Shown here: positions 11,173 through 21,646 of the stretch, piece by piece
Layout: each line of letters opens with the position of its first letter
Position numbering within the stretch: position 1 is the stretch's first letter
From: Ostrinia nubilalis
Taxonomy: Eukaryota > Arthropoda > Insecta > Lepidoptera > Crambidae
Assembly: GCF_963855985.1 (NCBI RefSeq)
Contig: NW_026973572.1
Span: 1 to 64,000, forward strand
DNA length: 64,000 nucleotides
Direction: 5' to 3'
Translations under genes and position numbers: made by a program
Notes under the pieces: generated by a model
What the model was told of the DNA's origin: nothing
What the model saw: only the letters and a program-made list of their open reading frames with translations
Databases searched by the model: none

Positions 11173-12477
11173 TGTGACGCGCCCCGTGACGCATCGACAG
11201 CCCTAGCACCCAGCGCGGAGATTTTGACAACCCTACGGCTGCGCGGCCGCACGCCGCCGCACGGACCGAGCTAATATAAGAGACGGCGGCGACCGCGGGC
11301 GCCTAGCCCCCTATCCGTCCCCCGGACACGGCCTGAGCCGAGGTCCGAGCCTACCGTGGCGCCCTCAGGCCGCGTCCGTAGTCCCCTCGATCGGGCCCAC
11401 TAGAGTGAGCCCGCCGTAGGCTGGACTTGGGTCCAACACCGCGGTGGGCAACCCTCTAGTTGGGTTCGCCACTGATCGGGCGCCTTATGCGCTCGATACG
11501 GCCCGATCGCGAACGTCGGTCTGCGACCGACGCGGACGAGCCTGGGCTTCGCTACGCGAAGCCCACACTCGGCCTCGTCGGCACGCGCACCGACGATCGC
11601 CAAACGGCTAGAGTACCTTCTGTACTCGCCACTCTGCCCGGTGAAGCTGGAAAAGCTCCTCAAGCTACCAGCGCGCGTCCCTTCAAAAAAAAAAAAAAAA
11701 AAGGGGCGCCTAGCATTCGCTCGGGAGCCATTGCAACAGCCAGACGTTCGCGCGCGCGTCTATCGTTCCCTCGGCTGCATTGCACAGAGTCCCTAGCGAA
11801 TAGCTATCCAGATTGTTCCCACTAACCTTGACTGTTCGACTCTGGCTTGATTCGATACCTCGATAACTCGGTCGGTGATCTAATTGTCGATTCGAGACGT
11901 TCTATCGTTGATAGCCTACCGGTTCTCGTCCTTACCGAGTAGTGCATGCGATACTCATTCCCGACCTGCGGTAGCAATCCTGCTGCCACCCTTCCTGAAC
12001 TTCACACCCCCTCGCCACGTAGGTCCAACGCCTTTCCCCTGTGGTCGCGCTCACCTGAGGGCTTCGGCCTCTGGCTCGAGCTAATCGGATCACATCCTAC
12101 CCCCCTAGTTATAAGTATCCAGACTAACACTCGCTAAACCTCGCACAGGGCGCCGCCCCTCTCGCGGATACGTAAACTAGTCTCGGGACGCGAACCGGGC
12201 GCGTCGCTATCCCTCTTGTCATAGTAGATTTGCAATTGTGGAATAACTTGCTCATTATTTAAATAATAGTAATTTAGAATCAGTGAAACTAGAATAAGTA
12301 AACTATTGTGGAACCTGAATTATAAAGTGCCATTGTGTTATTGATTGTGCGTTTCCTTGGTCGAATACCCCTGTAGGCATCCTGGATAGGTACACATCCC
12401 TCATCGCAGAAGGCGAACTGGGACTTAGTACTAAACAGCGGGGTGTCAGACTGAGCTAGCTAAGACGCCCCGTTGCA
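11173..12477 (+). repeat. Gypsy LTR 1 (full)
   Basis: The LTR begins TGTGACGCG and ends TTGCA, one base before the primer-binding site, giving about 1,305 bp. It contains a TATA-like ATATAAGAG about 100 bases in, a dense series of hairpins at 11474-11627 and an A18 run near 11685. Its 5' end carries variants (GTGACG, CCCTAGC) that it shares with the LTR stub at 47483 but not with LTRs 2-6. Confidence 0.85.
11275..11280 (+). promoter_or_regulatory. TATA-like box in gypsy LTR
   Basis: TATAAG lies at LTR position 103, just after the GC-rich U3 start. It is repeated at the same offset in LTRs 2-6, for example 21749. In the stub at 47483 the site reads TGTAAG. It is a candidate for the element's promoter; no transcript evidence is available. 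Confidence 0.5.
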
Positions 12478-12478
12478 A

Positions 12479-12489
12479 TGGCGCCCAAC
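12479..12489 (+). other. Gypsy primer-binding site, tRNA-Lys(CTT)
   Basis: TGGCGCCCAAC follows the LTR end by one base and is complementary to the last 11 bases of eukaryotic tRNA-Lys(CTT). The same site recurs at 22951, 27964, 38437 and 43451. Complementarity ends after 11 bases. Confidence 0.8.
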
Positions 12490-12586
12490 TAAATAACCCA
12501 CGGAACCTACAGGGACCACCAGATCGCTAGACACAAGCGAAAGACCAAAAGGAAAGCAAAACTTCGCACCAAATTGATAATCACAC

Positions 12587-14218
12587 ATGTCAGAACCGAC
12601 ATCTTGGATATACAAACTCAAGAAGACAGAACTTGAGAACGAGTGCAAAAGAAGAAACATAAAAACGGAGAACAGAACCGTACAAGAACTGAGACAGAAT
12701 CTCACAGAAGTACTCAGAACCAAGCAATCCCGTCAACCAATCCAGTCCGCCAGTAAATCCGCCGAAGACAGTGAGTCAGAAACCGATTTCGAAGACACAG
12801 AGATGCACCAAGAACCAAACATGTCGTACACCATAGATCAGACTGAAAGCATAACGGCAAGATGGAACATAAGTTTTGACACATGCAACGACCCAGTGGA
12901 GTTTTTAGAGCAACTGGACGAACTAATGTCATCGGGCGAGGTCAAGCCAGATAAAGTGCTCAAAGTGCTACCCAGATTCCTGAAAGGTAAAGCTGTGCTG
13001 TGGTATAGAAATAATAAAAACTCGTTCACTACATGGAACGAATTCATAGAACTCTTCACGTTGACATTTGTGAGCCGTGACAGTGACCTGTTAGCTAAAA
13101 TAGTGAATTATAGGCAACATCACCGCCAAAAATGCACAGACTACCTCATTGAAATACAAGCACTCATGCGCAGATACGCAAAAATGTCAAAAGAGGAAGA
13201 AATAACTAGAATCTACGAAAACATGAACGCAAAATACAAGTACTATATCAAGAAATCAGAAGCAGACTCGGTAAGCAAATTAATACAACTGGCAAACGAC
13301 TATGAAAATGTCACAGCAGAACGTCAAACTAGCTTCACAGAACGAGAACCACGAAATAACTACCACGAAACAAGCACAAATCAAGGACACAAGGAGACGG
13401 CATCATACATACACAATTACAACACAAATACTTGCTGCTGGAGCTGTGGAAAACACGGGCATTCCATGAAAGATTGCAGAAGTAAGAAAGTACTATTTTG
13501 TAACGGTTGTGGCAAGATCGGCAAAATGAGTAAACAGTGTTGTAAGAAAACAAGTGAGTACACACAGTCCATGACAATAAACACAAGTCCGCAAATTAAA
13601 GATAACCGTCCCTTCGTAGATGTATCGATACTAGGCGAAAAATATCAAGCACTCGTAGACACCGGCGCCACAAGATCATACATCAACGACCAAGTGTACA
13701 AGAAATTCGTAAAAAGAAACCTGAAACCGAAAACAGTAAGCATAACAGCTAGCATGACAGATGGGAATACAACTCGAATAAAAGAAGAACTAGACTTGCA
13801 AATAAATATAAAGGGAAAAACAATCGACCACCAAGTGTTATATCATCCACAAATCACAAGTATACTGATCGGCATGGACATATTGAATAAAATAGGAGCC
13901 AAAATAGAATGGCCTAAAGATAGTATCAAACAAGCGGAACAAGTGGGAACAACGTCAAGAAAAACTACAGAAGTCAACATCGTACCTACATACGAAATGG
14001 CCGAAACACCGACAAGTAAGAAAAAACACAAGATCAAACTCGCACACGAAAAACCAATCAAGAAAAAAGACTATTCACAGAACCCTAAAAGTCAAGAAGT
14101 AATAAATAAACACGTAACACGCTTAAAACAAGAAACAAAAGAAGACTGGATCCAAAAGAAAATTCAAGAAATACAAAAAACCGGAAATAAGGACTATAAA
14201 ATATCAAACTGCAAATAA
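12587..14218 (+). CDS. Ty3/gypsy Gag-protease polyprotein, unit 1
   Basis: The 543-residue frame starts about 100 bases after the PBS. Residues 1-40 look like a short basic helical, SAP-like segment. Residues about 95-245 form the Retrotrans_gag capsid region (W-Y-R-N near 145). Two zinc knuckles lie near 283-315: the first is a canonical C-x2-C-x4-H-x4-C, while the second lacks the histidine spacing and is degenerate. Residues about 345-440 form a retropepsin with D-T-G-A at 358-361 and the I-L-I-G-M-D flap-side motif near 425. RT should follow but the protein runs into a lysine-rich tail and a TAA. Unit 1 differs from all others at two residues (Cys and Ala instead of Phe and Thr in the Q-K-x-T-D-Y-L-I-E-I-Q-x-L-M stretch). 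Confidence 0.88.
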   Translation: MSEPTSWIYKLKKTELENECKRRNIKTENRTVQELRQNLTEVLRTKQSRQPIQSASKSAEDSESETDFEDTEMHQEPNMSYTIDQTESITARWNISFDTCNDPVEFLEQLDELMSSGEVKPDKVLKVLPRFLKGKAVLWYRNNKNSFTTWNEFIELFTLTFVSRDSDLLAKIVNYRQHHRQKCTDYLIEIQALMRRYAKMSKEEEITRIYENMNAKYKYYIKKSEADSVSKLIQLANDYENVTAERQTSFTEREPRNNYHETSTNQGHKETASYIHNYNTNTCCWSCGKHGHSMKDCRSKKVLFCNGCGKIGKMSKQCCKKTSEYTQSMTINTSPQIKDNRPFVDVSILGEKYQALVDTGATRSYINDQVYKKFVKRNLKPKTVSITASMTDGNTTRIKEELDLQINIKGKTIDHQVLYHPQITSILIGMDILNKIGAKIEWPKDSIKQAEQVGTTSRKTTEVNIVPTYEMAETPTSKKKHKIKLAHEKPIKKKDYSQNPKSQEVINKHVTRLKQETKEDWIQKKIQEIQKTGNKDYKISNCK

Positions 14219-14716
14219 TACAAGAAAATAATAAACCACGCATACGGACCAAGAACAGAAACATCAACAGACTGGAAATTATGCATAAACAACAATGAAA
14301 AAGACCAGATTCTAAAAGAAAACCACGATACACCAACCGCAGGCCATCTAGGAACAGCGAAAACACTGAACAAAATATCACAGAGATATTATTGGCCCGG
14401 TATGTACAGAGATGTGTCAACGTACGTCAAGAACTGCAAAACCTGTCAAGTCAACAACGCACGCAAACCCTGGAGCGTGGCATCTACAGACCCAAGTAAA
14501 CCACTACCCAGATCATCAAACCGGTCCACAGACTGGACTGAAATCCTCGATGTCGACACCGTCGACCACCCACAAGACCTGGACTGGAGCGAGTCCGGCC
14601 CTGGAGAGGAGCCGACCCGAGCTGAGGACCAGACCAAGAGGCGGCCGGGGAGAAAGAAGAGGCGCGGCCAAATCCAAAACCAGCTGAACAAGGCCAGTAA
14701 CGTTAATTACTCGTAG
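14219..14716 (+). pseudogene. Integrase zinc-finger remnant of gypsy unit 1
   Basis: The reading continues in the same frame directly after the gag-protease TAA. It gives the RNase H-integrase linker and an H-H-C-C zinc-binding domain: H at 14324 and 14345, then Y-Y-W-P-G-M near 14388 and C-x2-C near 14434. The integrase catalytic core is missing. After the zinc finger comes a short acidic then strongly basic tail (R-P-G-R-K-K-R-R-G near the end). Two internal deletions therefore removed RT-RNase H and the integrase core, while the frame across the second junction stayed open. A function as a Gag-linked basic peptide is possible only if the TAA is read through. Confidence 0.8.
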
Positions 14717-15369
14717 CTTAACTTTATACCTAAGTTAGGTTTCTAATAGATAGATACAAAATAAATAGTAATTGTCTAGTCAGTTCTCGTTAAAGTGAAT
14801 TCATCAATATTAAAAACAAGTCAATAATGTAAAAGTATTAATTAACATTACATAGTAATCCTGTATAATCTAGATCATTCAGTTCTTGAATTTAATCTTG
14901 TTAAATATCATATATCAATAACCTATAAATATTAAATAACATTACATAGTAGCCCTGTATAATTTAAATCGTTCAATTGTTCTATTTAATCTCATTAAAT
15001 AACTATTGACGCAAATCACATTGTTATTTACTCGTAACTCGCAACCTAAACTCACATAAATAACAAACCAGTTTGTTACGCGCCAATAGTACTATCAGTT
15101 TCTCGATAACTTTTAAATAGTAAACAAACACTGTAAGAACGATTCACCGAGCGAACTCATTTGCATATTATCAGTGAAACGCATTTTTTCTATACGCCAC
15201 GGGCGATCAACAGCACTCGCTTACTAGATGACTCATAACTAGATTTTACCTGCCTAATGTTTGCGCGCCGCGCCAGGCTGCATTCCATTTACGTTAAGAT
15301 ATAATATTATTGTAATTAAAACTTAACCCCTTAACTGCCATTGTCTTGTATAACTTTTAATAATTATAG
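14717..15369 (+). other. Gypsy unit 1 noncoding region before the BEL-A insertion
   Basis: AT-rich noncoding internal sequence. It contains a pair of 94-bp direct repeats (cores near 14844 and 14938, with CATTACATAGTA in common) and an isolated GC-rich patch near 15266-15285. Unit-specific variants here (AAAGTGAATTC, GTACTATCAG) mark the BEL-A-bearing type A unit. Confidence 0.6.
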
Positions 15370-15634
15370 TGTTAGCGCCATCTATGGGCGCAAGAAAACA
15401 ACTCATGACGTCAAAGGCGCGGAACCAGAGTGAAGATCGCAGCTAACTTCGCGCCGCGCCGGCCCTCCTGTCAACTTAAATCGAACGTTTCTAACACTCG
15501 ACAATTTGATCTCGTTGCATACAGTCTGTAAACCTATCACTTTAAATAAACGTTAAAACCGTAATTTCAATAATAATTAGTCATTGAAGAGACCCTTATT
15601 CCAACATTATATTCGAAAGTCTGAGCTCGAAACA
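15370..15634 (+). repeat. BEL-A copy 1 5' LTR
   Basis: The LTR starts TGTTAGCGCC and ends CTCGAAACA, immediately before the PBS. It contains AATAAA at about 15545, a candidate polyadenylation signal. Confidence 0.92.
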
Positions 15635-15652
15635 TGGTCCTTCGAGCCGGAT
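15635..15652 (+). other. BEL-A primer-binding site, tRNA-Tyr
   Basis: TGGTCCTTCGAGCCGGAT is complementary to the 3' end of eukaryotic tRNA-Tyr (acceptor stem and T-arm side). It abuts the LTR with no spacer. The second copy lies at 31120-31137. Confidence 0.85.
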
Positions 15653-15965
15653 GACATGTTCCTTCGCACCAGCTGACGGGATTCAAGATACCACAGAAGT
15701 CGATACCTGTTGCGTGTCAAGAGAGAAACCCTGTGAAAGAAGCAGCTCTGGAATAACGGTCAGGTTAAACCACTCCTTTCCCTTCCTATTTTAATCGATT
15801 TGTGCTAATATTGTGTCGTGTTTGCGGATTTCAGTCGATATTTCAACCGTTACAACTACCTACCTACGTTGTCGCGTTGGTGGGTGCCGGGTCTGCCTAT
15901 TGCAACGAGCGTCGGGGTGATCTATACGATTGTAAGTACCTTTTGTTTCCTAAATTCTTCTCAAA

Positions 15966-18900
15966 ATGAGCGAGGATAGCGATAGATCAAAGCTGAATGT
16001 ACCAAAGTCAAGAGAGGGTAGTCATTCGCCTTCTAGAGAACTAAAATTAACCGTTTCAGACCTCAAAAAACAAAGAGGAATTCTGAAAGGTCGTGTAACT
16101 TCTTTTGAAAACTATATTTTAAAATTTCAGAATTTGGTTATTACAAAATGTCAAGCAGTTGAACTAAATTTAAGAATTTTGAAGTTGGAATCAGTTATTG
16201 ATGAGTTTTACAAAATTCAAGATAAAATCGAACAGTTTTGTGATGATAATGATCTTTCAATAAATATTGAGTATCGCGAAAGCTTCGAAGAACAATATTT
16301 TCGAAGTGTTTCTGTCGCTAAAGTAATTATAGAAGACCAAAGTAATAACCAAAATTCGGTAAATACGCAGGTTTCAAGTGACAAAGATGCATCGTTACAA
16401 ATTAAATTACCTGACATCAAATTACCCTCTTTTAGTGGTTCGTATGATGACTGGCTCGAATTCAAAAATTCGTATTTAACGATGATACACGTACGGGCAG
16501 ATTTAAATGCGATTCATAAATTTCACTGCTTGCGGTCATCACTTAGCGGTGGTGCTTTACAGGTTATAAGTGCGTTAGAGTTCACAGCAGAAAATTATAC
16601 CCACGCATGGGAATTGTTACACAATAGATTTCAAAATGATCGACTTTTGGTGCACAACCATGTCAAAGCCTTATTTTCTATACCTAATATAAATAAGGAA
16701 TCTCCTTTGCTCATTAGAAAACTCATAGATTCTATTTTGCGAAATTTACGTTCATTGAAATCGTTGGGCGAGCCCACAGAATCATGGGATACACTAATTA
16801 TATACTTAATTGTCTGCAAACTTGATTCTTCGACCGAACGCGAATGGGAAACTTATAAGGGAACGCTTATTTCTGGTTTTCAAGGCCAAGAAATTAAACG
16901 TAAATTAATATTAAACGACTTGTTAACATTCCTGAGAAATAGAGCTGATTTGTTAGAAATGGTGAACGTCAGTAGTAACGCAAATAGTGCTCATAGTTTT
17001 CACAAGCCCCCTAATTCTCATTACAATAAATATCACAGTAAACAATTTCATGATTCGAAACCGCAGGTAGCACAAATACACACTCAGAGTTATGTAGCTA
17101 CAAATAACGGGAAAACGACCAAACGTAACCGTTGTTGTGAGATGTGTCGCGGAAATCATGCTTTATATATGTGTAGTATGTTTTTGAATTTATCAATCGA
17201 GGATAGGTACAAATTAGTAAATGAAAAGAAACTTTGCCATAATTGTCTGCGCGGTGGCCATTCTATAACTAACTGTTATTTCGGGCCGTGCCAACAGTGT
17301 AAATGTAAACACAATAGCTTGTTACATAAAGAATTAAAAGAAAATACAATGTGCAATGTTAACTCTGAGTCAAGCACATCTCAAATAAAGTCGACCGTAA
17401 TGCATTCATCGTTAGGTTCGCATTGCCACGATAATTTAAACACCGCTCAGCTGACTACACAAACAAAACAAGTTTTGTTACCTACCGCGCTAGTTGAAGT
17501 GATCGACGAAAACAATATGCGACACACAGCCCGCGCGCTTTTAGATAGCGGTAGTCAGCATTGTTTTGTATCAGAAGCGTTTTGTAAACGAATAAATTAC
17601 ACGAATTATATACAGTCCATTGTTCAAATTTCTGGAGTGGGACAGTCGGTCACACAATCCAATAAATTATGCGATTTAAATATACGATCAAAATTAAACG
17701 ATTTTTATACGCTTATTCGGTGTTATGTTTTGCCATGTAATATAACATCATTCTTGCCAACAATGAATATTAACGTAGAATCAATACGAATACCTGAAAA
17801 TATTCAACTTGCAGATCCTACTCACAATATACCCTCTGAAGTTGATTTATTGATTGGAGTGGATGTTTTTTGGGATCTTTTAAACGAAAATAAAATACGA
17901 TTAGCATCAGGATTATATTTACAAGATTCAAAATTAGGTTGGGTCATTTCAGGACCTATTTATACGAATAAATTGCAATCGAAAAATAATACCGTCCGAT
18001 GTAACTTTATTCAAAATGTCGGCATAGATTTACAATTAAAAAAGTTTTGGGAATTAGAAGAGTTATCAAAAAAACACACTCTTACTAATTCCGAACGTGA
18101 ATGCGAAGAAATATTTATAAATACAACTAAACGTGAATTAGACGGCAGATTTTCAGTACGTATTCCACTGAAAGATTCAGCCGATTCTTTAGGTGACTCC
18201 TATACGACAGCTTATAAACGATTTATTGCATTAGAACGAAAATTAAAAACAAAGTTGTGGCTGTGTAAACTCGATTGGGACGATCCCGTTCCAAACGATG
18301 TCTCAATTAAGTTCACAAATTTTGTTGATTCAATTAAAAAATACTTATACGAAATAAAAATTACACGATTCATAAGGAGTATTCAGACTAAACGTTTAGA
18401 ATTACATATTTTCTCAGACGCGTCACAGGAAGCTTATGGCGCTTGTGCTTATGTACGATTAATACTGAATGATAACACTACACGAATGAATTTACTATGT
18501 GCAAAAAGTAAAGTAGCGCCGCTTAAAACTATCAGCATTCCTAAATTGGAGTTGTGTGGTTCGTTGATAGGTGCACGCTTATATAAAAATATTATCGATT
18601 CTCTAAGCTTAACATTCGATTCTGTTCATTTCTGGACAGATTCGACCATCGTCATTGGTTGGTTAAGTATGTCACAGCATTTACTTAAAACATTTGTCCA
18701 AAATCGAGTCACAGAAATTAATGAACTAACAAATGATACATTGTGGTTTCATGTTGAAAGCCAAAATAACCCAGCTGACTTAGTGTCAAGGGGTTTAAAC
18801 GCTGTCGAACTCAAAAATAATAATTTATGGTGGCATGGTCCCAGTTACTTGCATTGTTCTGAGTGGTCACCTAGCAAACAACCAATGACATATTGTAAAG

Positions 18901-19679
18901 ACTTACCTGAAACAAAAACTACAAGCGTAAGTACTTTATGCATCAATTCAGAAAACATATTCGATTTTGATAGATTCTCATCTTTCAATAGATTAAAACG
19001 TACGGGGGCCTACTTACTTAGATTTATTTATAACGCGCGTAATAAACAGCTGAGGCGAACCGGTTCCTTATCTGCGGCTGAGTTGAGCGAGTCGCAGCAA
19101 ATGTTGTGTCGATTCGCACAGATGCAATCGTTTCCCTCGCTTTATAACAACTTACTCAAAGGATTGCCGTTAGAAAAATGCAAGGAATCTAATAAAGTTA
19201 TCGGTTTAAATGTATTTTTAGACAGTTCTAAAGTAATTCGTGTTGGCGGGCGACTTTGTAATGCGACCAACTTTGAGTTTGATAAACAACATCCGATGTT
19301 GTTGTGTAGCAAAAGTCGATTTACAATACTTTTGTTTGAATATCAACATAAAACGTTACTTCATGCGGGACCTCAACTCATGTTGAGCACTATCCGTGAA
19401 AGTTGGTGGCCGCTAGCAGGTAGAAATCTTGCCAGGAAGGTAGTACATCAGTGTGTAACGTGCGTTCGTATGAAAGGCAATGTTTTCAAACCTATAATGG
19501 GAAATTTACCCGTGGGAACGATTAGAGTCAGGTTTTCCTTTTTTACGTACTGGCGTAGATTATGCCGGGCCAGTCTTTATACTCAATCGCAAAGGGCGAG
19601 GTGCAAAATTAATGAAAGGTTATATCTGCCTATTTATTTGTTTTGTAACACGATGCATTCACTTGGAACTCGTAAGTAG
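15966..19679 (+). CDS. BEL/Pao Gag-protease-(no RT)-RNase H polyprotein, BEL-A copy 1
   Basis: The 1,237-residue frame opens with a coiled-coil-like region (residues 25-105), then the DUF1759 Gag domain (about 150-330), a C/H-rich zinc knuckle cluster (about 391-450), an aspartic protease with D-S-G-S at 527-530, and the L-G-W-V-I-S-G peptidase-RT linker near 655. At about residue 762 the sequence jumps from the start of the RT region (R-K-L-K) to its end (L-W-L-C-K-L-D-W), an in-frame loss of the whole RT palm. RNase H follows with acidic residues at D818 and D892 and the P-K-L-E-L-C-G motif. The integrase zinc finger begins (C-V-T-C near 1168), then a frame change near 19520-19540 scrambles the last 50 residues. 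Confidence 0.88.
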   Translation: MSEDSDRSKLNVPKSREGSHSPSRELKLTVSDLKKQRGILKGRVTSFENYILKFQNLVITKCQAVELNLRILKLESVIDEFYKIQDKIEQFCDDNDLSINIEYRESFEEQYFRSVSVAKVIIEDQSNNQNSVNTQVSSDKDASLQIKLPDIKLPSFSGSYDDWLEFKNSYLTMIHVRADLNAIHKFHCLRSSLSGGALQVISALEFTAENYTHAWELLHNRFQNDRLLVHNHVKALFSIPNINKESPLLIRKLIDSILRNLRSLKSLGEPTESWDTLIIYLIVCKLDSSTEREWETYKGTLISGFQGQEIKRKLILNDLLTFLRNRADLLEMVNVSSNANSAHSFHKPPNSHYNKYHSKQFHDSKPQVAQIHTQSYVATNNGKTTKRNRCCEMCRGNHALYMCSMFLNLSIEDRYKLVNEKKLCHNCLRGGHSITNCYFGPCQQCKCKHNSLLHKELKENTMCNVNSESSTSQIKSTVMHSSLGSHCHDNLNTAQLTTQTKQVLLPTALVEVIDENNMRHTARALLDSGSQHCFVSEAFCKRINYTNYIQSIVQISGVGQSVTQSNKLCDLNIRSKLNDFYTLIRCYVLPCNITSFLPTMNINVESIRIPENIQLADPTHNIPSEVDLLIGVDVFWDLLNENKIRLASGLYLQDSKLGWVISGPIYTNKLQSKNNTVRCNFIQNVGIDLQLKKFWELEELSKKHTLTNSERECEEIFINTTKRELDGRFSVRIPLKDSADSLGDSYTTAYKRFIALERKLKTKLWLCKLDWDDPVPNDVSIKFTNFVDSIKKYLYEIKITRFIRSIQTKRLELHIFSDASQEAYGACAYVRLILNDNTTRMNLLCAKSKVAPLKTISIPKLELCGSLIGARLYKNIIDSLSLTFDSVHFWTDSTIVIGWLSMSQHLLKTFVQNRVTEINELTNDTLWFHVESQNNPADLVSRGLNAVELKNNNLWWHGPSYLHCSEWSPSKQPMTYCKDLPETKTTSVSTLCINSENIFDFDRFSSFNRLKRTGAYLLRFIYNARNKQLRRTGSLSAAELSESQQMLCRFAQMQSFPSLYNNLLKGLPLEKCKESNKVIGLNVFLDSSKVIRVGGRLCNATNFEFDKQHPMLLCSKSRFTILLFEYQHKTLLHAGPQLMLSTIRESWWPLAGRNLARKVVHQCVTCVRMKGNVFKPIMGNLPVGTIRVRFSFFTYWRRLCRASLYTQSQRARCKINERLYLPIYLFCNTMHSLGTRK

Positions 19680-20484
19680 CTTATCAACAGCTGATTATAT
19701 TTTAGTTTTAAAACGTTTTATGTCTAGACGAGGGAAACCTCAAGAAATATTTTCCGATAATGGAAAATACTTTGTCGGTGCAGAAAAAGAATTTCCGCTT
19801 TATTCTAATATTAATTGTAATAAAATAATCGATTTAGCTGCAAATGATGGTATCACATTTAAATTTATTCCTCCCTATTCTGCTCATTTTGGGGGACTTT
19901 GGGAAGCAGGGGTCAAATCGTGTAAGCATCACCTGAGACGCATACTAGGCAATGCTAATTTAACATACGAGGAGTTTAGCACGGTATTAGCACAAATCGA
20001 AGCCGTCCTGAATTCCCGTCCTTTGTCATGTTTATCCACAGATCCCTCCGACTACCTTCCCTTAACTCCATCCCACTTCCTCATTGGCCGCCCCCTGACC
20101 GCTCCAGCCGCTGTTGACATCACCGAGGCACAGACTAGACGCCTGACACGCTACGACAGGATCGAACAGCTTCGCCAACACTTCTGGAAGCGCTGGGCCA
20201 CTGAATATGTCACTGAGCTTCAAATTCGAACCAAGTGGAAGACAAACACAAATGAAATAAAACTGGATAGTCTAGTTTTAATCAAGGACGATCAACAACC
20301 ACCACTCAAGTGGAGATTGGGAAGAATTGCTGAAATTTTTCCCGGCAAAGATGGAGTTGCACGCGTCGCAAGCATTCGAACATCGACTGGAATAGTGAAG
20401 CGGGCGTTTTCAAAACTTTGTCCTCTTCCGCTTCCTACAACAAATGAAAATGAAGATTGCATCGCTTCCATCAACAATCAATGA
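19541..20484 (+). pseudogene. BEL-A copy 1 integrase core, out of frame with the upstream polyprotein
   Basis: The integrase catalytic core continues in a frame different from the preceding one. The first catalytic Asp lies in a G-V-D-Y-A-G motif near 19554, the second in S-D-N-G-K-Y-F (residue 49 counted from the first Met at 19612) and the Glu in L-W-E-A-G (residue 98). The Y-E-E-F-S and L-N-S-R-P blocks and a C-terminal DNA-binding domain with K-W-R-L-G-R near 20315 follow. It ends at TGA 20482-20484; no envelope gene follows. The frame break is identical in copy 2, so it predates array duplication. A translational frameshift is possible in principle but no slippery site stands out. Confidence 0.82.
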
Positions 20485-20560
20485 AACTAAACGAAGACCG
20501 AAGAACCTACTACCGGACTACATTTTGAAAGTCAATCATGAGCTTTCAAGGCTGGCGGTA

Positions 20561-20825
20561 TGTTAGCGCAATCTATGGGCGCAAGAAAACAACTCATGAC
20601 GTCAAAGGCGCGGAACCAGAGTGAAGATCGCAGCTAACTTCGCGCCGCGCCGGCCCTCCTGTCAACTTAAATCGAACGTTTCTAACACTCGACAATTTGA
20701 TCTCGTTGCATACAGTCTGTAAACCTATCACTTTAAATAAACGTTAAAACCGTAATTTCAATAATAATTAGTCATTGAAGAGACCCTTATTCCAACATTA
20801 TATTCGAAAGTCTGAGCTCGAAACA
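20561..20825 (+). repeat. BEL-A copy 1 3' LTR
   Basis: It is identical to the 5' LTR except at position 10 (A instead of C). The short purine-rich stretch AAGGCTGGCGG just upstream is the candidate polypurine tract. Confidence 0.9.
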
Positions 20826-20830
20826 TATAG

Positions 20831-21646
20831 AAATTATTAACATTAACCAGATGCCTATTCTGAGTATGGTAATTTAAATAATTAAAGTAGTAAACTAGAA
20901 ATAATAATAACAAGTGCAATACATTCTATTATTGTATTAAATAAATATTTTAAGTAATAATTGAATACTCGTAATAACAAAGTAAACAATAGACTCGTTT
21001 AATTAGTTCATTGGTTAATTGTAAACAAAAGGTCAAAGGTATCTTAATAACATTGTTTCAAAACTAAGTTAATTAAAATTAGCGTTTAATTTTTTTTTTT
21101 TTTTTAATTTATTTAACAACTTAAAGACAGTTACATTGAGACAATTACATTTAGATAGCTTTAAAAACCACTAGGGTTTGATGTAAAGCTAACGAGTTTG
21201 CAGTGGGTACATTCACAATTTCACATACAATTACATAATACAGCATTACATACAATTACATAATTAGTTCATTGTAAGCAAAATAAAATTAAAGGTATCT
21301 TAATAACATTGTTTCAAAACTAAGTTAGCTAAAATTAGCGTTTAATTAGTTCATTGTAAGAAAAAAAAAAAATAATTAAGGGTATCTTAATAACATTGTT
21401 TCAAGACCAAGTTAGCTAATATTGTTATAAGTAAATAATTAATGTCCCGTCATGTTTTAAATAAAGAGTTATTATTGGGCTAATGATCAAGCACAAGTTC
21501 AGTCATGTTTTATATTTTAATTTATACTCGTTATGAAATTGCCCAAAAATAACTTATTATTGACACGAATTTTAGTTGTTCTTAAAGAACCTTTATGTAC
21601 CAGACTTATGATTTTTCCAGGTAAAAATCTCCAAAACAAGGGAGGA
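20831..21646 (+). other. Gypsy unit 1 3' noncoding region and polypurine tract
   Basis: The region resumes after BEL-A. Three copies of an 87-bp repeat (GGTATCTTAATAACATTG cores at 21038, 21294 and 21381) are present. A roughly 170-bp insertion with an oligo-T15 start and a TAAT duplication (about 21091-21264) splits the first two. The tract CAAGGGAGGA directly before LTR 2 is the polypurine tract for plus-strand priming. Confidence 0.65.

Larger units (their letters stand above)
15370..20825 (+). mobile_element. BEL/Pao element BEL-A, copy 1, inserted in gypsy unit 1
   Basis: The 5,456-bp element is flanked by the 5-bp target duplication TATAG (15365-15369 and 20826-20830). The LTRs are 265 bp each and differ at one base (position 10, C versus A). 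Gene order is gag, protease, RNase H and integrase; RT is missing. The empty site reads through in gypsy units 2, 4 and 5 (for example near 25835-25850). Confidence 0.92.

Noticed and set aside
11400..12137. Several open frames on both strands inside the gypsy LTR (60-127 residues, repeated in every LTR)
   Set aside because: They lie in GC-rich LTR sequence, have no domain, include homopolymer-encoded runs and overlap hairpins. The repetition follows from LTR repetition, not gene conservation.
19520..19545. Programmed frameshift before the BEL-A integrase
   Set aside because: No clear heptanucleotide slippery site or adjacent structure was recognised. BEL elements normally use one frame, and the two copies are not independent evidence.
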